Notes: a model not told the origin generated them from the sequence alone. DNA of 64,000 nt from Bryoerythrophyllum caledonicum (GCA_963971425.1 OZ020518.1:2120263-2184262); one strand, 5' to 3'; shown: positions 33,972 through 46,254, counted from the first letter of the stretch. Numbers and translations: made by a program.

Positions 33972-34077
33972 GTTGCTAAGAATCTTCATCAAAGAACAAA
34001 AACTAATAGCATTTATGAATCAACGTTGCTAAGAATCTTCATCAAAGAACAAAAACTAATAGCATTTATGAATCAAC
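33972..34077. repeat. Perfect 53-bp tandem duplication
   Basis: GTTGCTAAGAATCTTCATCA begins a 53-bp unit at 33972 that is repeated without change at 34025. A third partial unit (GTTGCT) follows at 34078. Confidence 0.95.
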
Positions 34078-34265
34078 GTTGCTACATTGAGTCATTGACC
34101 GTTGGGGACAACAAGTCAATATACTAGTTTGATAAGAGCATCGCCAACAGAGTCTCACAAAGTCACCTGCAACCTTCATTTTTGCATGGCTAGATTTAGC
34201 CCACAACCCATATTTTGGGTTACTTGGTGTGTATCCCCTGATGTCTAGTATAGCTCGCCCTTCCA

Positions 34266-37260
34266 TTGATGGCTATTTCTAAATGCAGGCTTGTTAGTGT
34301 CGTTTACACGAGACATGGTCTTAGGTGGCCACCCCCATCTTTCTTGAGACCGGTTTCAACACTTAGCGGTCCTAGCCGGGCGGACTTGTGCTATGCCATG
34401 TCAAACGCTCGGTCTCAAAAAATTCATGTCTGGACTCATTTTGTCTCGCGCTGGGTTGAATCTCGCGAGACACCTCGCCATGGCCATGGTGACCCTCATA
34501 CCTACATATGTCATGTTGATATAGAAGGATATTGTGAATGTTACGGATCTTCCCGCTAAAAACCTAAAAGAAAGACCCTAAATTTGGTCTTGTCCACTAT
34601 ACTTGGTACTGTCTCAAGCAGGACGCCAAGACTCCTTTGAGCATGGTTTTGCTTTCGGGGTTTAGGATATTGCAACGGCAACATCTAGTGGACGAGACTT
34701 GTGGCGATATGCATGTTTCGGGCAAGACGTTGGTGTTTGTATGCATCATAGAGCACCTTCTGGATTTATGGCAAGACAAGTGGGAGAAGATTCTCCTAAA
34801 GGAGGTATTTGTCCGAGACGTTGAGGGGCTGCAACCTCTAGAGGACACTTCATGGATAGGGTCGTACGAGCGCGTCTACATGGAGAAGAATTTTATGGTA
34901 CTGCAAGAGTACCAAAGGGCATTGCACTTCCCGCCAGTTGGCCGGATCACATACAAGGACTTGAAGTGGCAGTAGCGTGTACCAAATGCTTCTGTCGAAC
35001 ACGTGTACATGAACAATTGCAGTGCGGCTAGCGCAACAACTGTAGGCATAAAGTTTGAAGTTGGCGAGAACGAGTCGAGAGGAAGAGTGAATTGGCCAAG
35101 GACGGTGTAGAAAGGCGGACGCTTACTGCGGATATACCATGGGATTGAGTGGACAACCTCGTCACCTGCAAGACCAGTCACCGATCTGATGTCCATACCA
35201 ATTTTCTAAAGAGGCCAAAAGGGAAGGATCCGGGAAGGAACCACGGCACAACATTGGACTTGTAATTTATTGGTATGTCCCTTACGCACCCACACAATTT
35301 CCTCATATTTGTGGTTGTCCATCTACCTTTGATTTAACAACGGCTATGTTCTAATGTTGTCCCGGAAAGTAGTGCCAACCAACATTTGTTTAGTTGTGAG
35401 GCTGTCCCGGCGAGCACTTCCGAGACATCGTTGCTTCTCTCTAATGTTGTCTCTAAAAGCAGTTCAGAGACACATTTAGAGCGCTGCGATGGTCTTTGCT
35501 GCGGTCTACTCACAATGGTTAAAGAATAACTATATCAAAATTTGTTTAGGTATGAGTGCCAAAACGGGCTGCAAGACCTTTCTGGACGAGTTATGGAAAT
35601 TACTCCAAATATAGAGATACAACGACGACAATATGATGTTAAAGGAAACCTTCTCCAAAATGGTTGCAATCACTCTTAGAAAAGGATAACAAGTACTCGC
35701 AATGGTGGCTCCATAAAGAGAGAGTGCATTTGAAAGTTCTAGGTGAAACTACTCTATTACCTGAAGACATTGCTGAGATTGTATACTACAATCTGAGACA
35801 CAAAATGAGAACCGTTTGATTGTACACGGAAATGTGAATCATGCAGACCGCGGTCGATTCGAGAAATAGTTGCCGCCACTGTTGTAGTTGTGGCTCCTAA
35901 ATTTGCCTGTGACAAGGACTCTCCGGCAATAAGATTATAAGGATGCATCGGGCACAAATTATGAAATTTGTTGTGCAAGGGGTCCTTCGAGAGCGCTGCT
36001 ACTTCCTTCGTGAGTGGGCGTAATATTGCAAAAGGCTTTAGGAAGACCAAGCACAAAAGGCACAAGAACAATGCCGAATCCGTGAAGTTGTGGGTGCAAG
36101 CAAATCCACAACTTGTTTTTTTCTACCATGAGACAAGGAAAGGTCATGTTCCACACACCCTCACCACCGACAATGGGCCATTTGTGATCAACATTCAGAA
36201 CGAGTTCTAGTTCACAAAAATGTTGCGCCACGGACTAGAGAGCATCGTTGCCATGATGCCACTTTTGGAACAAATCATTGGAAGGTACTTTTAAATCCGT
36301 CCCCTTTTCAACTCTAGTTTCTTGTGCGACATGTTCCGAGACACTATGAGCTTAATAGGGCAAGACATTTCAATCATGAATTTTGTCAGTGAGACATATG
36401 TTTTGTTCTCATTCAAACACTCTTCAGGTCTGATACACTATTTGGCGTGGAATGCAATACCCTCTATACTTATTAATGGTATTTGACAAGTGGCGTAATG
36501 GTATACAGGTGGCGTTTGTAGTACTGCAAAGAAGCACGCATGCTGACACAAGCCCCTGGCTAGGAGCCCTATGGGTAAAGTTGGTTTCAAAGATGCCTAA
36601 ATGGCGTCCAAACGCTTTCGTCGATGATGCGCAAACTAAGATTAACACCCTGAAGTTCGTCTTGGAGCCTTTTATACCACTTCTTGAATTCATCTTACAT
36701 GCTACTTAATGTATTTCGTCCACGTACTTAGTCGAGACGGTAACCGCTATCTTGCATTTGTCTTGTAAACAAATCTTTCCACTTATTTCCGTCTTCTTGT
36801 GCCTTTGGAACGTCTGCCGTGCACGGCAAAAGAATGTATGTTTCAAGGTCAAAAACATCATCACGTAGGCGTGGGCGCTTTGAGAACTGAGGGCTCTTAT
36901 GTTCATAAAAGAATCTCCATTTTCTACAATGTCGGTGCTTCAATATGTCTACGCATGATTCCTGAAGCTAAAAACAATGGTCATAGGTGCATAGGCTTTT
37001 TGGGCATACGTCGAGAAGCAAAGGATGGGAAAGACAGGAATGTGGATTATGTGCAATCGCCACATACAACATGCTGGGCATGATACTAATGCTTGGATAG
37101 AATAGTATCACGAGAACACCAAAGCCGTTTTAAAGGCCGTCTAGGCTAGACTAAATGGTCGGCGTCTCAATTAGCTCATACACGAACTTACGAATGACGT
37201 TATCACGAAGTACAATTACGACGCATACATGAAGGATTCATCACCATAGTATAATAAACT
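34266..37260 (+). pseudogene. MULE-type (SWIM-class) transposase remnant
   Basis: The plus strand holds pieces of a Mutator-like transposase separated by stops and frame changes. At 36452-36640 LMVFDKWRNGIQVAFVV is followed by AFVDDAQTKIN. Then comes LCLWNVCRARQKN (near 36795), then DTNAWIE and RLNGRRLN-LIHELTNDVI (37078-37200). The D, DD and E positions fit a MULE DDE domain, and the last block is typical of the long plant/bryophyte MULE transposases that often carry SWIM fingers. Upstream open pieces at 34637-34975 and 35968-36210 probably belong to its N-terminal half. No intact ORF remains. Confidence 0.65.
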
Positions 37261-37466
37261 ACACGTGCGCGGCCGCTCTAACAAGCCAAGGATTCAAACC
37301 CGGACCGACCAGATGCGACATGTTGTGTAAAGAAAGATCGATAACCACAATAGATTGAGAGTCCTAACCAACATCAAATAAACAAAAAAATATACTAAAC
37401 AAGTATACCTCGTACATCCTCAAGTGCCCCCAAAGCGGATAAAGAGACACTCTATCCACCGGCGTG

Positions 37467-37737
37467 GACAGGACGTCCCCCAAGCTCGGACTTACCCGCG
37501 GTGGGCCCCCGTCTCAATAGCATGGGCTCATTTTTCTGGCCCTCCCATTTTGGGGGGGGGTCAGAGGCTTTTTTTGGGCTTTTTGTTTTAGGAAATTGGG
37601 GCCTATGGCCTCAATTTAGAGTAGAAGTCCCCCATTGGCTAAATTTAGGGCCCCACTCAAAAACAAAATAGGAGCCAGGTTTTGGCCCCACCACCTCGTC
37701 CCCCACCCGATAAGTCTGAGCGTGGGGATGTCCTGTC
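37467..37737. mobile_element. 271-bp GC-rich TIR element
   Basis: The left end GACAGGACGTCCCCCAAGCT and the right end (inverted) GACAGGACATCCCCACGCTC continue as an imperfect inverted repeat of about 38 bp. I found no convincing target-site duplication. The inside has G-runs and CCCCAC-type words and no ORF. It lies about 200 bp from the end of the second Rab arm. Confidence 0.6.
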
Positions 37738-37936
37738 AAAACGGGCAACCATAGCTAACCATCATCCACCTAAGGAACTACAATGCAAAACAAATCATAT
37801 GACAGTAGCACTGCCCGACAGGATGACACCATCATTATGCAATGTTCACATGTCCAGTGCACTTCCATCTTGCCGCAGGAACTGCACTAAATTTCAGCAG
37901 ACAGCCATGAAAACTGTCAGAAGTTAAACAACAAAA

Positions 37937-40900
37937 GTCAATCACCACAGCTCCTCACTTTTCACCCCACACTCCAGCCAAAACCTTCAAAAACATCATC
38001 ATCGAAAGAAAACATGAATGTTCATTCTACCAGCTCGACAATAGCTGAATGTTCAAATGACAAAAGCGGTAAATTGATAATATTGCAATGCCAGGATGGA
38101 TGGCAAGCTTTTCCCCTACATAGCAGACCTAACCGTGGTACACATATAAGCCCACATACACCCTTCTACCCTGTCCCCAACTTTACAGTAGTCCGGACAC
38201 ACAAATCAATGTGCCTACCTACATGTGCACCCTTCAAATTTTCCACCCCCGTCCTGGCGGACTTTTAACACCTCGATGATTCAACTAGTCTCGCAAACCA
38301 ACATAGACAGTCGGAAACCAACGTCTCTGCCTCCTGCTGATCAACAGACCAGACCACTCTAGGATCTCCAGGCCAGCATACCGCCAAGACACAAATCAGC
38401 TATGCATATGAGGCTCCACAGGACAGCCGCAGACCCACGTAGCCTCCCAGGCAGATACACAATGCCCCTTCACAAAAGCACTGCGCTACCTCCTCCACGG
38501 CAACCACCCCCAATCGTCTACGAGCAGCATCCACCTTTCTGAGGGATCGTCTGTCCACGCAACTGCACATTGTCCGGCCTGCTGGTACTGCTCAAAGCAG
38601 GCTGACTTGCCATCCTGCACGCAATCACACAACCATCAGATCAAGTCCCAAGAAATACGTCACAAACTCACCGAGATTGCACTCCTACATCTCGGCCTGT
38701 CTACCATATCGACTCTGCACCAGCAATACACATAAGACTCTATTTATACCGCACTGGCAAGGCCCCACGACAACTCAAGCAACCATGACCCTATATCACA
38801 GCTCTCCAGAGTGGCATATACGCTGACCGAATACATAGAACGAAAACAACTACACCTGCACTAGAAAAACCTTGCCCACCTGTTTTTGATCTCAGCAGCC
38901 ATTGTCATGAAGGCCTGCTCCACATTCGTAGCATTCTTCGCACTCGTCTCCAAGAAAGGGATCCCGATCTCATCGGCAAAAGCCTGGTTCCCACAACAAG
39001 GACAACAAAACTGTGTCACAAACGAAACTAACCGCCCACAAACGAGACCCTCACTTGGACATTCAGATCAACCCGAAACGCTCGTCATACAAATACTCCC
39101 ACTCAGCCAAAGGATTCAGGACATTGCAGGACACCCAAAAGACATTGCAGGACAAAGCTGTAGCTCCGATGTATACCTTCGCAGTCGCGTAGTCCACCAC
39201 CTTCTTCGATGCAAGGTCGGACTTGTTACCAACAAGCAGCTTGTTCACGTTCTCACTTGCATAGCGGTCAATCTCGTTCAACCACTGCTTCACGTTATTG
39301 AAGCTTTCCTGGTCTGTCACGTCGTACACAACCTGCACAAAACAACAAAACCATTCTTCACTCCTCTCCCCAATATATACCAACCACGCATGTGTCCATC
39401 CTCCACACCCGCTCAAGCACCATGCTAATAGCAGATTCCTACTTCACAGCTCCAACTGCGAATTCCCAAACACCCAGACAAACCCACTCACAATGATACC
39501 GTGGGCGCCGCGGTAGTAGCTGCTCGTGATTGTTCTGAATCTTTCCTGACCTGCGGTATCCCACTGCAATCATGCACCCCACACACAGTCACCTCGTCTT
39601 ATTCGCCACGGCTCTTAGAAACGTCTACAGTAACTATACACTGGCAGCTAAGTGGACCATTCAGCTGCCATCTCATCAAGTACTCCCTCATAAAGACGTT
39701 CTCCCCAGATAACCAGAAAAAACTGACGGAGGAAGCAACCACCAACTCCATGACAATTCAGAATACTCTAGCCAACTTGGCGAACATCTCTGTGCAGCAT
39801 AAGAGCCACGCAGTAAAAACCGACGGGTCCACTCAGACAACTCATAATTACTCACAATTTGCAGCTTGATGGTCTTCCCGTCCAACTCCACTGTTCGGAT
39901 TTTCTGTCAAAACAATGCCACATCAGAAATCCAATTCAATCTTTCACCACCAAACTTCGCCAACAACCTCCAACCGCTGCCCAACGTTAACCACTCTAAC
40001 CAGGCACGCCACATGTTTACAGACGACTCTACAGCTGCTCAGCATCCACTACCGCCGATCATTGCACCTCGCACTCCAACTTCAGACACCGATTGTAAAC
40101 CAATCACCAGACAAGCTTCACCATAAACTACTCCTCGCTATCGGCTGTAGATTGTACGTTAGAGCAGGCAAATCAACGCCATCCTTAACCCAAACTGAAA
40201 TAAGTAAATGGTTGCCGGTACTCACGAAATCCACTCCAATGGTGCTAATGTAGCTCTCCAAGTATGAGTCATCCTGCACAAACGTTGACATTCAGTCATA
40301 ATGACTAGGATAAATAAAAGATGAAGCATTCTCAAGGAGTTCATACAGAGCTCGCAAATAACAGACTTTTCAAAACAATCACGCGCTCCACATTAGCCGA
40401 CCAAGTCCTTCCAGGACAAAACTACATTATAGTCAGATATTTACCGCAAATCGTAACAGAAGGCAACTCTTCCCAACACCCGAGTCTCCAATCAGCAGGA
40501 GCTTGAACAGGTAGTCACTGCAAAATAGAACATCAGAGGCACCAGATTCAGTCCCGGCTCCAACGATCGATCACTGCCCTTGCCAATCCCTGAAAAAAAG
40601 AATACAAAGGCCTGCGGTGAAGCGAACGCCTTCTCTACACCAGAAGACCGTCGGACACGAATAGCTGGGCCGTAAAAACGAAACAAATCTGGCACGATTT
40701 ACTCCCCTTCCAACACAGCAACTACAGCAATCTCTAGCGTCAGACACAGGCGTTCGCACATCTTCTCGTGCACCTCTCAAAAGTAGTACACACCGAACAC
40801 CGCACGCAACCCTAACTCCTTATGGGGGAACGCTGCCATCCGACTCAGCCATCGACTGCACAGAAGTTGACTTAACCATGATCACAGCATCGGACTAGGA

Positions 40901-42232
40901 GGCGGATTATCTCTAAATTTACGCATCCACCTCCGAAGTAAAGAATCCGCTTCGCAAAAACCAAAACAGCCAGATGCCTTCCAAATCAAACCTCAACAGG
41001 TAAACCTAATGACGTCATAGCTATCAAGATGCTTCTGCCCAGTCCAATTGATATTCCAAACCCTACCCGTGCAAATATTACAAACTCATAAACCAGAAAC
41101 CTGCCCGAATTCATCTTATCAGCGCATCACTCGTCAAAAATAACAACATCGCTTCCCATCATGACTATCTTTCTGCGTGGCCGCTCGAGCAAAAAAACTG
41201 GATGGGCCAGATCCGGCCACCTCGTCAGAGACAGCACCTAGGCCATCCCCGCGCATGATCATCCCCGCACCAGAACAAATTTACACGAAAATACGTCCAA
41301 CGAGAACTAAATCGTCACCAAAACATCCACACAAAATCACGCGTACTTCCCCGGCCCTCCTCCAAGACTACCCATCGCACTTCACCTTTTCTCCGGAGAA
41401 TAACCTTTTCAACGAACAAAAATCAAACACAACTCCAACTACACCTTCCCTTCCCAAGAACACTACCAGACTCCCGTCGCCAACTCGGAGCCGGCGTCCG
41501 TCACAGAACCGATCTGCAACCAAGTATCGCAAACCGACCCCGAAACCCTGAACCACCGACCCCGACACATGCGCACAACCAAAAATTAAAAACCGCACAT
41601 ATACAGAGAAGGACGCAGAGCACTTACTACTCGGGATTCATGGTGAAGCAAGTCCACACGCCCGATCCGCTGACCCTAACCCCGGATCTCCCCCGCCACA
41701 GAACGCAACACAACGCCGAAAAAGGCACAAGAAAACGCTGCAAGAAACGGCAACGGAAGCTCCAACACGAGAGGCTCTCAAGCAAGGCAAGAGAGAGACG
41801 GGGAGAGAGCGGTGCGAGTCGACGGTAAAGAGACGGCAATGGCGCGGAGACGGACACAGAGCGGAGCTGCAACAAACATAGTGCGATGACCGGGTGCCAA
41901 AGGCAACGTGACGATGCCCCCTTCCCGTTATGCTCGCAAACCCCTCAGCCTCCACACCAACCGACGGCTCTCGCATCTTCGTTTCCCCAAGATGGTAGCT
42001 CCCGCGTTCTTCCGCCCGCGTACATGCGGCGCGGCCTTCCCCCTGCGTGCGCTGATTCGTAGATTCTGCGCCAATCATTGCTGGGAAAGCGCGTAATCAG
42101 TCGCTCCGGCCTCCATCTACGTTCTGGGTGTGATTTTCGTCCATCTATGGATTTTGTGGTGGGATGTGCGCTGTGTCATTGTTTCTGACGTGGAGGGTAT
42201 TGAGTGGTATACAATTCACGGCTTCCTTTTTT
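37937..42232 (-). repeat. Inverted segmental duplication, right arm
   Basis: This 4.3-kb arm is homologous to 15129-19165 in inverted orientation. It is longer mainly because of about 295 bp in the 3' UTR (about 38158-38453) that the left arm lacks. It ends at 42232 next to a T-run. Confidence 0.93.
38518..41641 (-). CDS. RABD2: Rab1/RabD small GTPase, copy 2 (203 aa)
   Basis: A second complete Rab1-class gene. Exons on the minus strand: 41641-41628, 40517-40445, 40273-40226, 39903-39856, 39563-39492, 39332-39177, 38983-38880, 38614-38518. Every exon has the same length and phase as in copy 1, and all introns are GT-AG. The encoded protein is identical to copy 1, including [22 protein letters not shown] and the GGCCS prenylation end. 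In 609 coding bases there are nine synonymous changes (2 in exon 2, 2 in exon 5, 4 in exon 7, 1 in exon 8) and none that alter an amino acid. The 3' UTR has about 295 bp absent from copy 1. There is no sign of decay, so both copies look functional. Confidence 0.96.
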
Positions 42233-42538
42233 TTTTTTTAACAAGCTCAACAAGTAGTAGAAGAACTCTGGTCTTCAAAGGGGGTTGTCTGTTTGTTTCA
42301 CTACAAAGCATGTGTCCACATGACATGGGTTAGTAATGTAGAAGTATAGCGACTTCAAGAAATGAGTCTATGAGGGTATTTGATTTAGAAAAGTAACAAT
42401 GTAGAGAGTATGAAGAATCAAAGCAATAAATTTTGAACATGAAAGTTTGAGAGCATGAAGTAACTGACAACCTCAAGAAAATTGAAAAAAATTTGCCACT
42501 AGATAAAAAAAATACATAGTGCCAAAGTTAACTATCTA

Positions 42539-43747
42539 CATAGACTCATTTATTGAGGCGTTCTACACAAAGTGATCAAAATCTTGTCCACTTTCCACGA
42601 GCAGCCAAAACAGCTGCAATTCGATCTGGCTTGTTAGCATACAATCTCTCACATTGCTCTGTAGTGATCGTCTTATAACTCTCCTCCACAAGCTCCCATA
42701 ATTGCAAAAGACCTATAGGAGGAGTTGGATAGGAATTCAAACGATGTTTGAGGATTGTCCAAACATGTTCTATGGGATTTAGGTCTGGGGATTGAGCTGG
42801 CCACTCTAAAACAGAGAATGGTTGCTCTAAGAACCATTTCTGAACAATCTTTGTTTTATGTATGGGAGCATTATCATGCTGGAAAATGACGTTATCGAGG
42901 TTCAAGTATCCTAATCTCTCTAAACTCAAGTACAAATCTCCATGCAAGATTGAAATATAGTCCTTCGCATTTAAACACCCATCCACCTTTTGTAAATCAC
43001 CTAGACCTCTTGCTATCATACAACTCCATAGCATCAAAGACCCTCCACCATGCTTCATTGTTTGCTTCACCACACGATTAGGCAAGCTTTTTTTGGCATT
43101 TACCCAACACCAAGTCCTCCCATTTGAATTGAAACGATTTATCTTCGTGTCATCACTGAATACAACTCTCTTCCAATTGTCTACTGTCCACTCTTTATGA
43201 ATTCTTGCAAATTGTAGCCTCTCTCGTACATTTTTCTGTGACAAACAAGGCTTCAGAATCTTCTCACAAACACTCAATCCAGCATCTCTCAAAGCAGACC
43301 GCAAAGTGTTATCGCAAAAACCCACTTCTCTACCCTCTCTCAACACTTTTGCTGCCTGTACTGTCGTTTCTAACCCTCCAACTGTGACCAAACGCACTGC
43401 ACGTCGTCGCTCTGAAGTGGTAAGTATCTTTGGAGCACCTCATTCTGGCAATTCTAAGTTACTACAATGTTTGTTCCTCACTCTATTCACCGTACTTTGT
43501 GAGAAACCCAAAGACTTTGCAACCACTCTTGTACTCTGACCTTTCATCAAAAGTGCAACAATATCTCTCACTTTGTCTCCTGAAATTGGCTTCATCATAT
43601 CAATCTTAATTCCTATTCTCCACAATATGCTCTACAAGAAGGAAGATAAGAGAAATCACAAAAAATTTCATCAAAAAACACAAGTTTCTATCTGTTCTAC
43701 ACTCATCTGAAGTTGCTCCAGAAGCCACCTCAAAATATGAGTCTATG
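42539..43747 (-). mobile_element. Tc1-like element with weak terminal inverted repeats
   Basis: 42539-42558 (CATAGACTCATTTATTGAGG) is the inverted match of 43728-43747 (CCTCAAAATATGAGTCTATG). TA precedes the left end but not the right. A 17-bp sequence, ATGAGTCTATGAGGGTA, occurs at the right end (43737) and again at 42362, so part of a second copy's end may lie at 42350-42380. Confidence 0.55.
42576..43598 (-). pseudogene. Tc1-like DD34E transposase with one in-frame stop
   Basis: The minus strand encodes a 340-residue transposase, the normal Tc1 length, from ATG at 43598 to TGA at 42576. An N-terminal helix-turn-helix (ALLMKGQSTRVVAKSLGFSQ) is followed by the catalytic triad: VVFSDDT (D1), IFQHDNAPIH (D2) and QSPDLNPIEHVW (E). 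Exactly 34 residues separate D2 from E, so this is the DD34E Tc1 family, not the DD39D mariner-like family usual in plants. The only defect is a TGA at 43440-43442 between LELPE and GAPKILTTSERRR. The expected residue there is likely Arg, so CGA to TGA. The style of the linker resembles Tc1 elements of Mucoromycota-type fungi, from memory. Confidence 0.88.
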
Positions 43748-43979
43748 AGGGTACATGCACATTTGTGATCATAATTCACGATGTAGATATTATTTAGGCA
43801 AAGCGACATGTGGTATGTGTTAAGAGTGCATTAGGCAATAGTAGAATTATTTTAAAGACTTCAGCCACCTTAAGGTTTATGAGTTGGCCCTCATTAATGC
43901 TCCCTGAGAGGGGCATTAACTCATTTGTTGAGGTCGCTGTATTTCCCCCTCTCGAAGGTAGAGACAATGTACCACGTAA

Positions 43980-46005
43980 CAAGTAAGCAAGAAGAGAGAA
44001 CCAAAGACACCACAGAGGTTAATGCGATAAGGTGTTTAGTAGGTTTTCATGGGGGGTCGACCGTGTCCGGATGGGTTGGTTGTTTTTGAGTTTCCTATTG
44101 TGTAGGAGTATGGACATAGCATGTTGGATTGCAGCAGTGTTAATATTTGGAAAGGTGGTCTTGATTGAGGTCATAGGAATTTGGAATGTTTTTTCAAGGG
44201 TTTTCATTGAGGGGACAAAGGTAGTGGCTCTAGCACCCGTGGTGATGACAATGAGGGGGTCTACCTTTCATCCGAGTGCTTGAATATCATCGAGTAGTGG
44301 TTAATATTTATATATTTTGTTTGCAATAGCTTCCAATGAGAATCTATCATTATAATATTTGAATTCCATGAATTGAATTGTGAGATTCGGGTCTATATGG
44401 ATTGGTGGGGTGTCTTTGAATGGTAGCCCTTTAACACACAATGGGTGGGGTTTAAATCTTGCATGACAATGACATCTTCGAGTACTGCATGTGCATGGTC
44501 ATAACCATGGAAGGCCATATTTTCTTGTGGGTTGTCATTAAAGGTTCTGACATTCATGAGGATGAAGCAAAGGGATTTGTTTGATGACACAATTGATTTA
44601 CGGATTGCCCATACCACTTTGTTGTGACGATTGACAATTAGGGGGTGTATACATGGGCTATGCCATTTAAGTAAAACGTGTAACCATGTGTTTGAGTCCG
44701 TAGTGTTGCATATTGAACTTGTGATGGAAGGGAATCTTTCTACGCCAAAGAAGAGTTGTTTAAGGGCGTTCCCATATACTGTCCAGTGCAGAATTTGACT
44801 AGGCATGTTTTTTGTTAGTCCGTGATTATGGCATTTTTAAAAAAATTGGTGGAGAGTTTGTTGTCAATGTTTGTATTACCGGTCCATTTATCAATACTAG
44901 GAAATTTTTCTGTAAGGGTTTCCAAATTATTTTTTAGGTCGTGTTTTTTGAGGTATTTATCCAAGACTCTTATGGAGCTTTGTGGGGGGTTTCATTCATA
45001 GAGGACCATTCATATCTATGAAAGTAGTATGGGGTGGCATAAGCCTATTCGCAGGGGTGTTTAGCATCCCGGTAGTCTTTCTCTCAACCTTCCTTTGCTA
45101 ATTTGTTGGCTTGTTCGTTGCCGTCGATGTTACCATGAGCTCAAACTTGATGAAGTGTGGAGATTTGTGTGCCGTTCTGGAGCATTCAACCATGGATGTT
45201 AGGATATTATGATCCAGATGACTATTGTGTTGAGTGAGATGTTTTGTGTGTGTGTTTCGGAGGTATCATATATTAATGCAATTCGTGAAAATGTGTGTCG
45301 GTTCCTTGGGGTATTGCATGGTGATTATCTTGAGGGTTTTATAAATATCTATCATTTTCATTCTAAGGATATTTTTGGAGTCCTTGTAATCTTTTGGCAA
45401 GTTAAATTTGTTTGGTAGGGTTGTATATTCGATAGACCGGCTTTTCCCCGGTGCCAATATTTTGGACTTGCTTTGGTTGGTTCTTTGAAGGATTGGTCAG
45501 AGTAATAAATAATGTTGGGGTCAAATTTTAGAGGGGTTTGAGCTTGGTATGTTGGAAGTAAGGGGATTGGAGGGGTTGGTAGTGCGAAGTTGTTTATAGA
45601 TGGGGTCTAAGACCATTTTTTATTGTCACGGCTTACACAAATTAGTGTGGGCGTGGGTGGAACAATTGCGGTATATACATTATTGATGTTGAGATTTGTG
45701 CAATAAGTGTAAGTTGAGCAAGGTGTTCCAATGTCCCAATTGCTCGTTTTTGATGATGTGTACATAGTATACGTAAGGTTGATGGTTCAAGTATGGGTTT
45801 TTGTATTCCCGGTGGTATAGTGGATTCAATATACACCATTGAATCCGCTTCAAATAGTGTTATGATTTGAGAGTGTGGGAATGGGCCCAAGTGTGGATTG
45901 CAATTTTGGTACCAATTGGTGTCAGGTGTGATAATAATAGTGGTGGTATGGTTAGGGTTGTTGTTTGCCGTTAGCCACGCCCAATGTATTGCTTGTTGTG
46001 TTTGT
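43980..46005 (-). pseudogene. LINE-type retrotransposon remnant (RNase H and C-terminal region)
   Basis: The minus strand, read from 46.0 to 44.0 kb, contains KEPTHIFTNCINI and then HQV-AHGNIDGNEQANKLAKEG, the RNase H region of a non-LTR retrotransposon, with stops where V-R-A-H and E-G-R would be expected. It then continues as LKQLFFGVERFPSI, TWLHVLLKWHSPCIHPLIVN and RHNKVVWAIRKSIVSS, ending in AAIQHAMSILLHNRKLKNNQ. The same blocks occur in the same order at 56985-58310 on the plus strand. Endonuclease and reverse transcriptase parts are absent, as in 5'-truncated LINE copies. Confidence 0.7.
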
Positions 46006-46254
46006 TAAAGAAAGACTGACCTACAAACTCACTTTCACATAAACCCTAGAAACCCTGATTTGCTCAAAACTCCTTTTAAAACCTCAAATCACGTCGGATT
46101 TTATTGGCTAGGTCATAGTTTTTATATGGCAAAGTCTTTTCAACTCAATGTGACCTCAAAAACACAACAAAACCTTCAAACCCTAATAGTGTCTAAGCTC
46201 TAACTCCAAGTTCCAAGTCCCAGAGAGAGAGAGAGAGCTCCAAGCTCCCCGTCC

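Noticed and set aside
37281..37320. tRNA or SINE suggested by GGATTCAAACCCGGACC
   Set aside because: Only a B-box-like word; no A box or cloverleaf upstream, and it lies at the end of the decayed MULE.
39501..40253. Plus-strand ORFs of 86-122 aa across the second Rab gene
   Set aside because: They are antisense to Rab exons and introns, and near-identical mirror ORFs appear in copy 1 for the same reason.
42576..43598. Contaminating fungal DNA as the source of the Tc1-like ORF
   Set aside because: It is embedded between a plant Rab duplication and plant-type repeats on one contig with no gap; transfer into the plant genome is the better reading, though read support was not available.
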